NCBI GenBank assembly: GCA_019779905.1
Contig: JABAKE010000030.1
Span: 1 to 35,505 of the forward strand
Source of the DNA: Modestobacter lapidis
GTDB taxonomy: Bacteria; Actinomycetota; Actinomycetes; Mycobacteriales; Geodermatophilaceae
DNA length: 35,505 bases
Direction of reading: 5' to 3'
Shown here: positions 25,357 to 33,918 of the stretch, one piece after another
How the letters are laid out: each line of letters begins with the position of its first letter
Position numbering within the stretch: position 1 is the first letter of the stretch
Notes under the pieces: generated by a model
Told to the model about the DNA's origin: nothing
What the model saw: only the letters and a program-made list of their open reading frames with translations
The model's database searches: none
Made by a program: the position numbers and the translations under genes

Positions 25357-26408
25357 GCCCGCTCCTCCGTGTGGTGCGTCGTGCCGGCTGCGGCGACGTC
25401 CTGCCAGGCGACGAAGCCCATGCCGCAGCCGGTACCGGCCTCCGACCGGTAGCAGGGGATGTAGTCCACGACCGAGGCGGTCAGCGGGCTGCCGGCCGTC
25501 GCCCCACCGACGACGATCCAGTTGCGCAGCTCCGAGGTGCCCGAGCGGAGCAGGTCCGCGGGCAGTGCTGACATGAAGTCGGCGTCGGAGTCCACCAGCG
25601 CCTTGAGGAACCCGCGGTCGAGCTCCTCGTCGATCACGAAGTGGCTCAGCCCGCCGGACGCGACCACCCCCACCTTGAGGTCGGCCGGGAAGCTGCGGAT
25701 CGCCTCCCCGAGCGCCACCCCGAAGTCGTAGCAGCGGCGGGCGGTCGGCGGGTTGGGCTGCCAGAAGGTGTTCACGAACACCGGCACGATCGGGATGTCG
25801 GACTCCCCGCCCAGTACCTGCTGGAGGACGAACCCCCAACCGTGCGGGATGCCGTGGTTGCCGTACTCGCCCGCGGGCAGCTCCTTGGAGGCACCGGCGT
25901 CGAAGCCGGCCTCGCTGGTCGCCTTGATCAGGTGCTGGGCCAGCTCGCTGTGGCACGGCCGGGTGCGGCTCTCGGTCGGCACGTTCGCGACCTCGGCGAT
26001 CGACAGCCCCGGGGGCATCGCGTCCAGGTGCTCCTGGGTGAACGGCTCGTGCTGCACCGTGTCGCCCCAGTAGACGGCGAACGCCGGCAGCAGCTCGTCG
26101 GTGAAGATCTCCTTGTGGTCGCTGCTGACCACCACCAGGACGTCGACGTCCGAGTCCCGGACGGTCCGGCCCAGCTCGTCGATCGCTGCGCGGGCGCGGG
26201 CGTGCCGCTCGCGCTGCAGCTCGAGGTCGAGCTCGTCGGCGAACGCCGCGTTGCGCAGTTCGTTGAGCTGGTCGAAGGAGTAGTCACCCCCGCGGTAGGC
26301 CAGCGCCGGGTTGCGCCGGTCGGCCCGCGCCCGCTGCCCCCACTCCTCGGGCGGGGTGGACAGCTGCGGCGCGTGGGAGGTGCCGATGCCGAGGACTGTC
26401 TGTGCCAT
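25353..26408 (-). CDS. LigB-family class III extradiol dioxygenase (gallate / 3-O-methylgallate dioxygenase-like)
   Basis: Non-heme Fe(II) ring-cleavage dioxygenase, 351 aa. Conserved features are TSHAP with His12, VVVSSDHKE with His98, GNHGIPHGW (about 184-191) and GGLSHFVID with His256. The overall pattern (YRGGDYSF, PCHSEL, RSGTSELRNW, CYRSEAGTGCGMGF) recalls single-polypeptide gallate and 3-O-methylgallate 3,4-dioxygenases (DesZ-like) rather than two-subunit LigAB. There is no separate LigA gene. It is followed, in transcription order, by the ATPase and the hydroxylase and preceded 12 bp earlier by the LigJ-like gene. This places it at ring cleavage of a trihydroxy- or methoxy-dihydroxybenzoate (inference). 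Confidence 0.85.
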   Translation of the reverse strand: MAQTVLGIGTSHAPQLSTPPEEWGQRARADRRNPALAYRGGDYSFDQLNELRNAAFADELDLELQRERHARARAAIDELGRTVRDSDVDVLVVVSSDHKEIFTDELLPAFAVYWGDTVQHEPFTQEHLDAMPPGLSIAEVANVPTESRTRPCHSELAQHLIKATSEAGFDAGASKELPAGEYGNHGIPHGWGFVLQQVLGGESDIPIVPVFVNTFWQPNPPTARRCYDFGVALGEAIRSFPADLKVGVVASGGLSHFVIDEELDRGFLKALVDSDADFMSALPADLLRSGTSELRNWIVVGGATAGSPLTASVVDYIPCYRSEAGTGCGMGFVAWQDVAAAGTTHHTEERA

Positions 26409-26420
26409 GAGTGCGCTCTC

Positions 26421-27419
26421 CTAGAGGCGGAACAGCTCGCGGGCGTTGGACTCGAACAACTGCTTGCGCTGGCCCTCGTCGAGCCACTCGATGTCCTCGA
26501 TGAGCAGGTGGATGTCGTCGATCCAGCGCCCCGTGGCCGGGTCCTGCATCGAGCCGGTGCCCGGCTTCTCGGTGCCGAACAGGCATCGGTCGACGCCGAC
26601 CGCCTTGATCAGCAGCTCGATGGAGTCCTGCGTGTAGAGGCAGGTGTCGTAGTAGAGCTTGCGCATCTGCTCTTCGTACGTCGTCCCGTTGCGCAGGGCG
26701 CCGGGGAGGAACCGGCCGCGCTGGTACGGGATGGCCCCCCCGCCGTGCGACACGATGATCTTCAGGTCGGGGAAGTCGTCGAAGACCTTGCTCGACAGCA
26801 GCCCCACGACCGCGAGGGTCTCCTCCTGGATGAAGTGCAGCGAATAGCTCTCCCGGGCCGGCGGGCGGCAGCCGGCGGAGTGGATCAACGCCGGGACGTC
26901 GAGCTCGCACAGCGCCTCCCACACCGGGTACCAGAAGCGCTCACCGAGGGCCGGCGGCTGCGCGGCGCCCTCGTACGGGTCGGGGTTGAGCATCGCGCCG
27001 ACGAAGCCGAGCTCGGTCACGCAGCGGCGGAGCTCCGCGGTCCAGTCGGCCGGGGTCAGCTCCATGCTCTGCGGCATGCCGGCAACGCCGCGGAAGCGGT
27101 CGGGCTCGAGCCGGACGGTGCGCGCGATGGCGTCGTTCGTCTCCTCGGCGTACCACTGGACGAGCTTGCCCTGCTCGCTGTGCATCATCTGGTACGGCCG
27201 CGGCGAGATCAGCTGCAGGTCCACCCCGGCGTCGTCGAGGTGCTCCAGGTGCGACTTGCCGCCGAAGCTCTTGTTCGGGGTGGTCAGCGCGGCGCGCAGC
27301 GTCTCGTCGGTGACGCCGGCGGTCCCCCGCCCGTGGGCGCCCCGGTGGGCGAGCAGGTTGGCCTTGTAGGCGTACAGCGATTCGGGGGCGCTGACGTGTC
27401 CGTGGACGTCGATCTTCAT
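26421..27419 (-). CDS. amidohydrolase-superfamily hydratase, LigJ-like (4-oxalomesaconate hydratase)
   Basis: TIM-barrel metal enzyme, 332 aa. Metal ligands are visible as His6 and His8 (DVHGH), His180 (ALIHSAG), His225 (SHGGG) and Glu284 (LFGTEKPG), where most amidohydrolases carry Asp. An acidic Glu there, together with ISPRPYQMMH and NPDPYEG, matches 4-oxalomesaconate hydratase LigJ more than ACMSD-type decarboxylases. LigJ hydrates 4-oxalomesaconate to 4-carboxy-4-hydroxy-2-oxoadipate, the substrate of the RraA-fold aldolase encoded nearby. A decarboxylase of the same superfamily is the main alternative. Confidence 0.82.
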   Translation of the reverse strand: MKIDVHGHVSAPESLYAYKANLLAHRGAHGRGTAGVTDETLRAALTTPNKSFGGKSHLEHLDDAGVDLQLISPRPYQMMHSEQGKLVQWYAEETNDAIARTVRLEPDRFRGVAGMPQSMELTPADWTAELRRCVTELGFVGAMLNPDPYEGAAQPPALGERFWYPVWEALCELDVPALIHSAGCRPPARESYSLHFIQEETLAVVGLLSSKVFDDFPDLKIIVSHGGGAIPYQRGRFLPGALRNGTTYEEQMRKLYYDTCLYTQDSIELLIKAVGVDRCLFGTEKPGTGSMQDPATGRWIDDIHLLIEDIEWLDEGQRKQLFESNARELFRL

Positions 27420-27482
27420 GGGTTCTCCCGGGGCTGTCTGGTGCGGTGTCGGGCGAGTACGGGTGCCGCCTGGGGTGGCGGG

Positions 27483-27520
27483 GTGCCGGCGGGGAGGCTC
27501 GGGGGCCTCTCCGCCGGCAC
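27483..27520 (-). terminator. strong hairpin 11 bp after the binding-protein gene
   Basis: A 16-bp stem (27483-27498 with 27505-27520), broken only by one G-T type pair, around a 6-nt loop. It sits between the ABC binding-protein stop (27532) and the LigJ-like start (27419). Stem-loops after binding-protein genes are known to protect the upstream mRNA and lower downstream expression (established for mal-type operons). No U-run follows. Confidence 0.6.
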
Positions 27521-27531
27521 CGTCGATCAGG

Positions 27532-28668
27532 TCACTCGGCGCCGAAGGCGCGCTTGGCCGTGGCCAGGTTCTCCGCGGAGATCTCGGCGACCTCGCTGAT
27601 CGGGAAGGGCTTGAGCAGGTCGAGCTCGTTGACCGACGGGTAGCCCTCCGGCGCCGGGCTGTCGGGCATCAGCGGGTAGTAGCCCACGTCCGAGGCGGCC
27701 TGCTGGCCCTCCGGGGTGAACAACCAGGTGGTCAGCAGCTTGGCGGCATTGGGGTTGGGGGCGCCGTCCAGCACGCCGAGGTAGTGCGGCGAGATGTGCG
27801 CCCCGCCCTCGGTCGGGAAGACGAAGGCGACCGGCGCGCCCTGCTCCTTGTCCCGCAGGTAGAAGCTGTAGGGGTAGAAGGGGTTCAGCGCGTACTGGCC
27901 GGTGGCCACGGCGGCGCCGGCGACCGGGCCCGACGCCTGGAAGGCGATGTCCTGTGCGGCGAGCGCGCGCAGGTACTCCTCGTCGTACCGCCCGTCCCAC
28001 AGCAGGTGGGAGACCGTGCCGAAGGCGCCGCCGTTCCGCGTGGGCGGCTCGGCGGTCATCTTGCCCTGGTAGGCGGGGTCGGTCAGGTCCTCCCAGCCCT
28101 GGGGCGCCTCGGCCTCGGGCATCAGATTGGTGTTGTAGACGAAGCCGAATGTGCTGCCGGTGGCCGCGGTGAGGAAGTCGCCCTCGTCCTGGAAGCCCGC
28201 GTCGAGCTCCTCGGCCGTCACCGGCGCGAACTCGACGAACTTCCCCTCCTCCAGCCAGGGCGCCACCGAGGTGTCACCGCCCTGGACCATGTCGGCGACG
28301 TGCTGGCCGCTGGCGAACTCGGCCTGGACCTTGGCGGCGAACTCGGGACCGACCAGGTACGTGCCGGTGACCGAGATACCCGGGAAGCGCTGCGAGAAGA
28401 CCTCGTACAGCGCGACCTTGTCGTTCTCACCGGGGCCGTAGACGTTGACCGTCGTCTCCCCCGCGGTCTGGGCGGCCTCGTACAGCTCCTGCATGGCGGT
28501 GACGGCTTCCTCGCCGCCCAGCGCCTCGGCGTCGGCAGCGCTGACGCTGCCCTCCGCGGCGGCGTTGACCTCCGGGGTCTCCTCGCCGCCACCTCCCCCA
28601 CCGCAGGCGGTGACCGCGAGCAAGAGCGCACAGGAGATCGCTCCCGTGGGGATGAGCTTTCGGCGCAT
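27532..28668 (-). CDS. ABC importer substrate-binding lipoprotein, iron/polyamine (extracellular family 1) type
   Basis: Solute-binding protein of 378 aa. The lipoprotein signal is MRRK, a hydrophobic stretch, then lipobox VTAC with Cys22 and a Gly run. The mature sequence has the periplasmic-binding type II pattern of Fe3+/spermidine/2-aminoethylphosphonate binders: TTVNVYGPGEN, VADMVQGGDTS, FGFVYNTNLM, NPNAAKLLTTWLFTPEGQQ. No obvious Fe-binding Tyr-Tyr pair is seen in the expected place, so a small organic acid may be the ligand (inference). ATG 28668 is preceded by AGGA; upstream in-frame residues lack a signal. It pairs with the permease at 28755 and the ATPase at 24196. Confidence 0.9.
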   Translation of the reverse strand: MRRKLIPTGAISCALLLAVTACGGGGGGEETPEVNAAAEGSVSAADAEALGGEEAVTAMQELYEAAQTAGETTVNVYGPGENDKVALYEVFSQRFPGISVTGTYLVGPEFAAKVQAEFASGQHVADMVQGGDTSVAPWLEEGKFVEFAPVTAEELDAGFQDEGDFLTAATGSTFGFVYNTNLMPEAEAPQGWEDLTDPAYQGKMTAEPPTRNGGAFGTVSHLLWDGRYDEEYLRALAAQDIAFQASGPVAGAAVATGQYALNPFYPYSFYLRDKEQGAPVAFVFPTEGGAHISPHYLGVLDGAPNPNAAKLLTTWLFTPEGQQAASDVGYYPLMPDSPAPEGYPSVNELDLLKPFPISEVAEISAENLATAKRAFGAE

Positions 28669-28754
28669 GGTCCTACCCTTCGTCGTTGTTCTCAGGTCGA
28701 ACGGGTCGCGGCGGCCGGCGCCCGCTGCTGCGGCCGCCCGTCGCCCGGATGTGG

Positions 28755-30569
28755 TCACCGGCTACCGACCGGTTCCGGCTCGGTGCGCTCCAGCGGCTGC
28801 GGGAGCGGCGCGTTGCCCGGGTCCACGGTGGCGGCCTCCGCCACCGGGTCCGGCCGGCCGGTGATGCGGCGGCGGAGCAGGGCGGACAGACCGCCCATCA
28901 CGATCAGGCCGATCAGCAGCGCGCCCAGCACGACGACGAACAACGCGGCCGCCCGGGAGGTCTGCCCCTGGGTGTAGAGCTCGTAGACCATCAGCGGCAC
29001 GGTGGGGTTCTGCGCCGAGGACAGCAGGATCGGGATCGCCAGGTTGCCCGAGATCACGATCGCGACGACGAACCAGCCGGCCAGGAAGCTGGGCATGATC
29101 AGCGGCAGCACGATGCCGAAGAACATCCGCATCGGCGGCGCCCCGCTGACCCGGGAGGCCTCCTCCAGTTCCCGGGTGATCTGACCGATGGCCGGCTGCA
29201 CCGAGCGGGTGGCGATCGGGATCGCGGCGACCACCAGGCCGGTCATCACCACGATGATCGAGCCGTACAGGTTGCGCAGGCCCGGGATGCTCACGTAGGT
29301 CCAGGCGATCCCCAGGCTGAGGACCACGCCGGGCACCGCCCAGGGCAGCCAGGTGAGCAGGTCGAGCACCCGCCGCCAGCGCGACTCGTTGTGCGCGATG
29401 GCGTAGACGATCAGCAGCGCCAGGGCCATCGCGATGAGCCCGCCGACCAGGGCGACGATCAGGGTGGTCCGCAACGCGGTGACCGTGGCCGGGTCGTTGA
29501 ACAGTGCCTGGTAGTTGCCCAGCGAGTAGACGCCGGCGCCGCCGAAGAACGGTTGCAGGCTGCCGAGCACGAGTTGCAGCAGCGGGAGCAGGATCGCCAG
29601 CAGCAGGTAGGCGACGATGAACGCCGCGCCCAGCCACTTCCACGCGCCGATGTCCCACACGTCGGTGCGGTAGCTCTTGCCCGAGACCGTCGTGTACTTC
29701 CGGCGGCCGAGGACCTTGTACTGGACCAGCACGAGCAGCATCACCAGCGCCACCAGCAGGAGCGACAGGGCGCTCGCGCTGCCGTAGTCGGCGGGGGTGC
29801 TGTCGGAGATGTACGCGTAGATCTGGGTGGAGAAGACGTCGATCCCGGCCGGGGTGCCCAGGAACAGCGGAACCTCGAAGGACTCCAGGCCGATGACGAA
29901 GTTGAGGATGACCACTCCGGTGATCGCCGGCGCGAGCACCACCAGGTCGATGCCGAGCAGGGTGCGCAGCCGGCCGGCGCCGGAGACCTGGGCGGCTTCC
30001 TCGAGGCTGCGGTCGATCGCCCGGAACGGCCCCAGCAGCAGCAGGTAGCTGAACGCCGCGCCCTTCACCATGGCCACCAGCAGCAGGCCCGCCCACGAGT
30101 TCGCGTTGAACAGGGTGCCGTCGCTGCCGGTGAGATCCCGCCACACGGTGTTCAGCATCCCGATGGCCGGGTTGCCGAGCATGCCCCAGCTGATCGCGTA
30201 GAACAGCGGCGGCAGCGCCACGACCAGCACCATCGCCACGGTGACCAGCCGCCGCAGTGGCGTGTTGGTCCGCGAGACGAGGAAGGCCAGCAGCAGCGCG
30301 ACGACGGTGGCCAGGATCGTGCCGCCGCCGGAGAGCATCGCCGAGTTGCCGAGCGTCGTGTAGGAGTCCGGGTCGGTGTAGGTCCGCCCGAAGGCGTCCA
30401 GGGACCACTGGGCGGGAAGCCCGGGTGGTGCGTTCCGGAACGCGCCGATGATCAGCATCACGATCGGCAGCGCGAAGAGGAACACGCTCACCACGATGAG
30501 CGGGAGGAGCCCCCGGGCCGTGGTGAACGGGCCGGTGCTGGGCGTGCGGGGCCGGCGGACGGTCACCAC
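28755..30569 (-). CDS. fused double ABC permease, FbpB/ThiP type
   Basis: Inner-membrane component of 604 aa made of two consecutive permease domains (about 12 TM segments). Each half ends with an EAA-type loop: first SLEEAAQVSGAGR near residue 200, second LEEASRVSGAPPMR near residue 490. Single-chain permeases of this kind form the whole channel in FbpABC-type importers. The start is GTG 30569, 8 nt after AAGGAGGT; GTG 30566 is possible. The start codons overlap the stop of the ThDP enzyme gene (30563-30565), so import and decarboxylation are translationally coupled. Confidence 0.92.
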   Translation of the reverse strand: MVTVRRPRTPSTGPFTTARGLLPLIVVSVFLFALPIVMLIIGAFRNAPPGLPAQWSLDAFGRTYTDPDSYTTLGNSAMLSGGGTILATVVALLLAFLVSRTNTPLRRLVTVAMVLVVALPPLFYAISWGMLGNPAIGMLNTVWRDLTGSDGTLFNANSWAGLLLVAMVKGAAFSYLLLLGPFRAIDRSLEEAAQVSGAGRLRTLLGIDLVVLAPAITGVVILNFVIGLESFEVPLFLGTPAGIDVFSTQIYAYISDSTPADYGSASALSLLLVALVMLLVLVQYKVLGRRKYTTVSGKSYRTDVWDIGAWKWLGAAFIVAYLLLAILLPLLQLVLGSLQPFFGGAGVYSLGNYQALFNDPATVTALRTTLIVALVGGLIAMALALLIVYAIAHNESRWRRVLDLLTWLPWAVPGVVLSLGIAWTYVSIPGLRNLYGSIIVVMTGLVVAAIPIATRSVQPAIGQITRELEEASRVSGAPPMRMFFGIVLPLIMPSFLAGWFVVAIVISGNLAIPILLSSAQNPTVPLMVYELYTQGQTSRAAALFVVVLGALLIGLIVMGGLSALLRRRITGRPDPVAEAATVDPGNAPLPQPLERTEPEPVGSR

Positions 30570-32326
30570 GCCTGGCCACCTCCTTCCGGTGCGGCGGCCG
30601 GATCGGCCGCGGTCGGGGTGGACGGGGACTGTGCGGACGGCGGCTGGGTGGGCGGCGATGCGGGCCCGGTGAGCACCTCGACGACGGCGGGCCCGGGGCC
30701 GGCCAGGGCCTGCGCGAGTGCCCGGGGCAGGTCGGCGACGCGGTCGACGCGCTCGGCGGGAACGCCGAAGGCACGCGCCGCGGCGGCGATGTCCAGGCCG
30801 GTGATGTCGGTGCCGGGCCAGCGGTCCTGCTCGGCGGCGGCACCGCCGAAGCGGCTGAGCGCCGAGGCGACCGCGCTGTAGGTGCGGTTGTTCAGCACCA
30901 CGAAGGTGACCGGCACCTTGTCGGCGGCCGCGGTCCACAGCGCGGGCAGACCGAACTGGAAGGAGCCGTCACCGAGCAGGCAGACCACCCGGTGCGCCGG
31001 CTCGGCCATGGCCACGCCGAGCGCCGCGCCCATCCCCCAACCGAGCGAGCCGGAGACCGAGGAGAGCAGCTGGGCCGGGCGGGTCGTCCGGAGCCCGCGG
31101 AGCAGGGGGACGGTGGCGGTGGTCGCGTCCAGCACCACGGTCGCGTCGGCGGCGGCGACCGCGTCGGCCAGTGCGGCCACCACGGGGCCGAGCCCGACGT
31201 GGCCGGGGAAGCGCTCCGCGGCCGGGCGGCTCGCCGACTCCCCGGCGGACACGGCGGCCGGTCGGCGGCGGCCGACGTCCGCGGGCAAGGCAGCGAGGAG
31301 GTCGGCCAGCGCGAGCACCGGGTCGCCGACCAGCGGCGCGTCCACCGGGTGGAGCCGGCCGACCTCGGCCGCGTCGGGGTGCAGGTGCACCAGGCGGGCG
31401 GCCGCGGGCAGCTCGTCGGTCCCGCCGGCCTCGAACTCGGTGAAGACGCGGCTACCGAGGAACGCCACCACGTCGGCGTCCCGGACCGCGGGGTGCGCGG
31501 GGTCGTACAGCCCGGCGGCGAGCGGGTGGTCCGTGGGGACGGTGGAGGCCTGGAAGTCCCGCCGTCCGTCAGTGAAGACCGGCGCGCCGAGCCGCTCGGC
31601 CAGCGTCAGCACCTCCGCGGTGGCCCGCCGGCGGGCGATCTCCCCGCCGGCCACCAGCACCGGGCGCTGCGCCCCGGCCAGCAGGACGGCCGCGGCAGCG
31701 ACCGCGTCCGGCGCCGGACGGGTCAGGCCGCTGCCGGCCGCGCGGCGGGCCGGCGGGGAGGGCACCGGCGCCTCGGTCTCGAGCAGATCCTGCGGAAGGC
31801 CCAGCCACACCGGGCCGGCGGGCTCGGCGATGGCGGCGTGCAGCGCGCGGTCGACGTCGTCGACGACCAGGTCCGCGGCCGCGCAGGTGTGCGCCCACTT
31901 CACGTGCTGGCGGACCATGTCGCGCGGGTGGGCGAGGGTGGTGAACGCCCCGCGGCCGGCCAGGGTCGAGGCCTTCAGCCCGTTGAGCACCAGCACCGGA
32001 GCGGAGGACAGCTGGGCCGAGGACAGGTGCGCCAGTCCGTTGGCCATCCCGACGTTGGTGTGCAGGTAGGCAACCGCGGGGCGGCCGGTGGCCCGGGCAT
32101 CGCCCTCGGCCATCGCGACGGCCACCGACTCGTGGGTGACCAGGACCAGTTCCAGGTCGCTGCGGGTGACCAGGGAATCGAGCATGGCCGCCTCGGTGCT
32201 GCCCGGACAGCAGTAGATGCGCTGCACCCCCCAGGCCGCCAGCACGTCGAGCACGCCCCGGGTGACGGTGGTGCCACCCTGGGTGCGGCGAGGCGCCCGG
32301 ACGTCTGGCACGGCCACTGCGGTCAT
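30563..32326 (-). CDS. thiamine-diphosphate-dependent decarboxylase, benzoylformate-decarboxylase-like
   Basis: Three-domain ThDP enzyme, 587 aa. The PYR domain carries the cofactor-activating Glu66 (VTHESVAVAMAEG) and His89 (YLHTNVGMANG), aligning with the catalytic His70 of benzoylformate decarboxylase. The PP domain has GDGS (452-455) through NN (479-480), the ThDP-binding motif. Glyoxylate carboligase and acetolactate-synthase-like oxidases are alternatives, but His89 supports 2-keto-acid decarboxylation. ATG 32326 has GAGGGAG 4 nt upstream. The last 30 or so residues are a Pro/Ser/Ala tail. As first gene of the operon and coupled to the importer permease, it probably acts early on an imported aryl 2-oxo acid (inference). 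Confidence 0.88.
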   Translation of the reverse strand: MTAVAVPDVRAPRRTQGGTTVTRGVLDVLAAWGVQRIYCCPGSTEAAMLDSLVTRSDLELVLVTHESVAVAMAEGDARATGRPAVAYLHTNVGMANGLAHLSSAQLSSAPVLVLNGLKASTLAGRGAFTTLAHPRDMVRQHVKWAHTCAAADLVVDDVDRALHAAIAEPAGPVWLGLPQDLLETEAPVPSPPARRAAGSGLTRPAPDAVAAAAVLLAGAQRPVLVAGGEIARRRATAEVLTLAERLGAPVFTDGRRDFQASTVPTDHPLAAGLYDPAHPAVRDADVVAFLGSRVFTEFEAGGTDELPAAARLVHLHPDAAEVGRLHPVDAPLVGDPVLALADLLAALPADVGRRRPAAVSAGESASRPAAERFPGHVGLGPVVAALADAVAAADATVVLDATTATVPLLRGLRTTRPAQLLSSVSGSLGWGMGAALGVAMAEPAHRVVCLLGDGSFQFGLPALWTAAADKVPVTFVVLNNRTYSAVASALSRFGGAAAEQDRWPGTDITGLDIAAAARAFGVPAERVDRVADLPRALAQALAGPGPAVVEVLTGPASPPTQPPSAQSPSTPTAADPAAAPEGGGQAW

Positions 32327-32679
32327 CGGGCTCCCTCGTCGTCGCTCGGGTCGGCGGGTGGGCAGCTGTAAGCGGCACAGCACCCTGCGTGTGACGGCGA
32401 ACACTAGCGGGCCGTTCGGCCCTGAGGACAACTCTTCAAACTTATTCTTTTAGACGGAACACACATGAGACGTCGCTATCGGTCAACCCGGTTGTCGACG
32501 ATCGATTCGACATGTCGGAATACCCAAGCAAGGTATTGCGTGGAGGCGGACACTTCGCGATACGGTCCGGTCTGGTGCCGCCTGTCACGGCGGCCGATCG
32601 ACGTCGTCCCGGTCCCGTGTCCGCGCCGGCGCCGTCCCGTTCTCCCCGTCGGCTCCGGCCGACCCGCCCGGAGGTGCTC
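32327..32679. promoter_or_regulatory. 353-bp divergent control region between the catabolic operon and the P450 genes
   Basis: An A/T-rich core (about 32425-32475) is unusual in this window and suits - strand promoter elements (AATAAG-like) for the big operon. Two clean operator-like inverted repeats follow: TGTCGA-N8-TCGACA (32493-32512) and AATACC-N7-GGTATT (32519-32537). The second overlaps a possible -35 (TTGCGT, 32536-32541), which lies 19 bp before TACGGT (32561-32566) for the P450 genes. A 14-nt mini-hairpin is at 32409-32422. No full gene lies here; an upstream in-frame extension of the P450 frame is rejected. Confidence 0.5.
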
Positions 32680-33918
32680 ATGTCCGCGTTGTCCCCGTTG
32701 GTCGCGCTCGATCAGGACGCCCTGCGCTGCCCCGCCGGCGCCTACGAGGAGCTGCGCGCGCAGGGCGTGCACTACGCCCCGGAGATCGACGCCTACGTCG
32801 TGGCCCGTCATGAGGACGTCGTCCGGGTGCTCCGCGACGGGCGCACGTTCTCGTCGCAGAACACCGTGGGCCGCCTCCTGCCGCCGGCGGATCCGTCGAA
32901 CCCCAAGCAGCCCCTCGCCCCGCTGCTGCTGCTCTCCGACGACCCGGAGCACGCCAAGCGCCGCTCCATCGTCAACCGCGCCTTCACCCCGTCGAAGATC
33001 GCCGCCTGGGAGCCGGAGGTCCGCCGGCTGGCCCAGGACCAGGTCGACCGGCTCCGCGACCTGCCGGAGGTCGACTTCGTCCGCGACCTGGCCGCGCTGC
33101 TGCCCGTCCGGGTGATCAGCATGGTGCTCGGCGTCCCGCCGGAGGACGTCGCCCAGTTCCGCGAGTGGTCCGAGGAGATCACCAGCTCCGTCGGCAACCA
33201 CGGCGGCGACCCGGTGCGGCGCGAGCAGGTGCAGGAGGCCTTCTCCGGCTACATCAGCCGGGTGCTCGACCAGTGGGACGGCGTCGTCGACACCAGCGTG
33301 CTCTCCCAGATCGCCGCCGCCGAGCGTGCCGGCGAGCTCACCCGCACCCAGTGCGTGAGCTTCGTGGTGGAGCTGCTGGTCGCCGGCAACATCACCACGA
33401 CCCACCACATCTCCTCCAGCATCGCGCTGCTGGCCCGCCACCCCGGCCTGTTCGACCGGCTGGCTGCCGACCCGTCGCTGATCCAGGGGTTCGTCGAGGA
33501 GTCGCTGCGTCTGGAGGCCCCGATCCAAGGCTTCTACCGGCTGGCGATGGCCGATGCCGAGGTCGGCGGCGTGGCGATCCCCGAGGGGTCCCGGCTCTTC
33601 GTCCTCTACGGCTCCGCCAACCGCGACGAGAAGGCCTGGCCGAACTGCCCGCACCTGGAGCTGGACCGGCCGAACGCCGCCGCCCACCTGGCCTTCGGCA
33701 AGGGCGCGCACGCCTGCATCGGGTCGTCGCTGGCCCGGCTGGAGGGCCGCGTCGTCGTCGAGGTGCTGCTGGATCGGCTGTCCGGGTTCGAGCTCACCGC
33801 GGCCGTCGACGAACTGCCCTACGGCGCCAGCTTCGTCAACCACGGGCCGGTCAGCCTGCCGGCCACCCTCACGTTCCGGTCCCCTGCGGCCGTCGACGCG
33901 GTCGGGGCGGCCCGATGA
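32680..33918 (+). CDS. cytochrome P450 (bacterial class I)
   Basis: Soluble haem-thiolate monooxygenase, 412 aa. The haem loop FGKGAHACIG (339-348) has Cys346, and the K-helix ExxR is Glu274-Arg277. ATG 32680 follows GGAGG (32670-32674). The oxygen-activating I-helix reads AGNITT (235-240): the acid that normally precedes the conserved Thr is Ile238, while Thr239 is kept. Ferredoxin and reductase genes follow directly, giving a full electron chain. Candidate roles beside an aromatic operon are O-demethylation or ring/side-chain hydroxylation (inference). It is divergent from the ThDP-enzyme operon. Confidence 0.95.
   Translation: MSALSPLVALDQDALRCPAGAYEELRAQGVHYAPEIDAYVVARHEDVVRVLRDGRTFSSQNTVGRLLPPADPSNPKQPLAPLLLLSDDPEHAKRRSIVNRAFTPSKIAAWEPEVRRLAQDQVDRLRDLPEVDFVRDLAALLPVRVISMVLGVPPEDVAQFREWSEEITSSVGNHGGDPVRREQVQEAFSGYISRVLDQWDGVVDTSVLSQIAAAERAGELTRTQCVSFVVELLVAGNITTTHHISSSIALLARHPGLFDRLAADPSLIQGFVEESLRLEAPIQGFYRLAMADAEVGGVAIPEGSRLFVLYGSANRDEKAWPNCPHLELDRPNAAAHLAFGKGAHACIGSSLARLEGRVVVEVLLDRLSGFELTAAVDELPYGASFVNHGPVSLPATLTFRSPAAVDAVGAAR

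Noticed and set aside
28686..30881. Long open frames opposite or in another frame of the fused permease
   Set aside because: They are low-complexity Arg/Gly/Asp/His translations with no domains; the permease frame has 12 hydrophobic segments and two EAA loops.
32512..32679. Upstream extension of the P450 frame from ATG 32512
   Set aside because: It would run through the operator repeats and promoter area with no P450 homology; ATG 32680 has GGAGG at proper spacing and gives the normal length.
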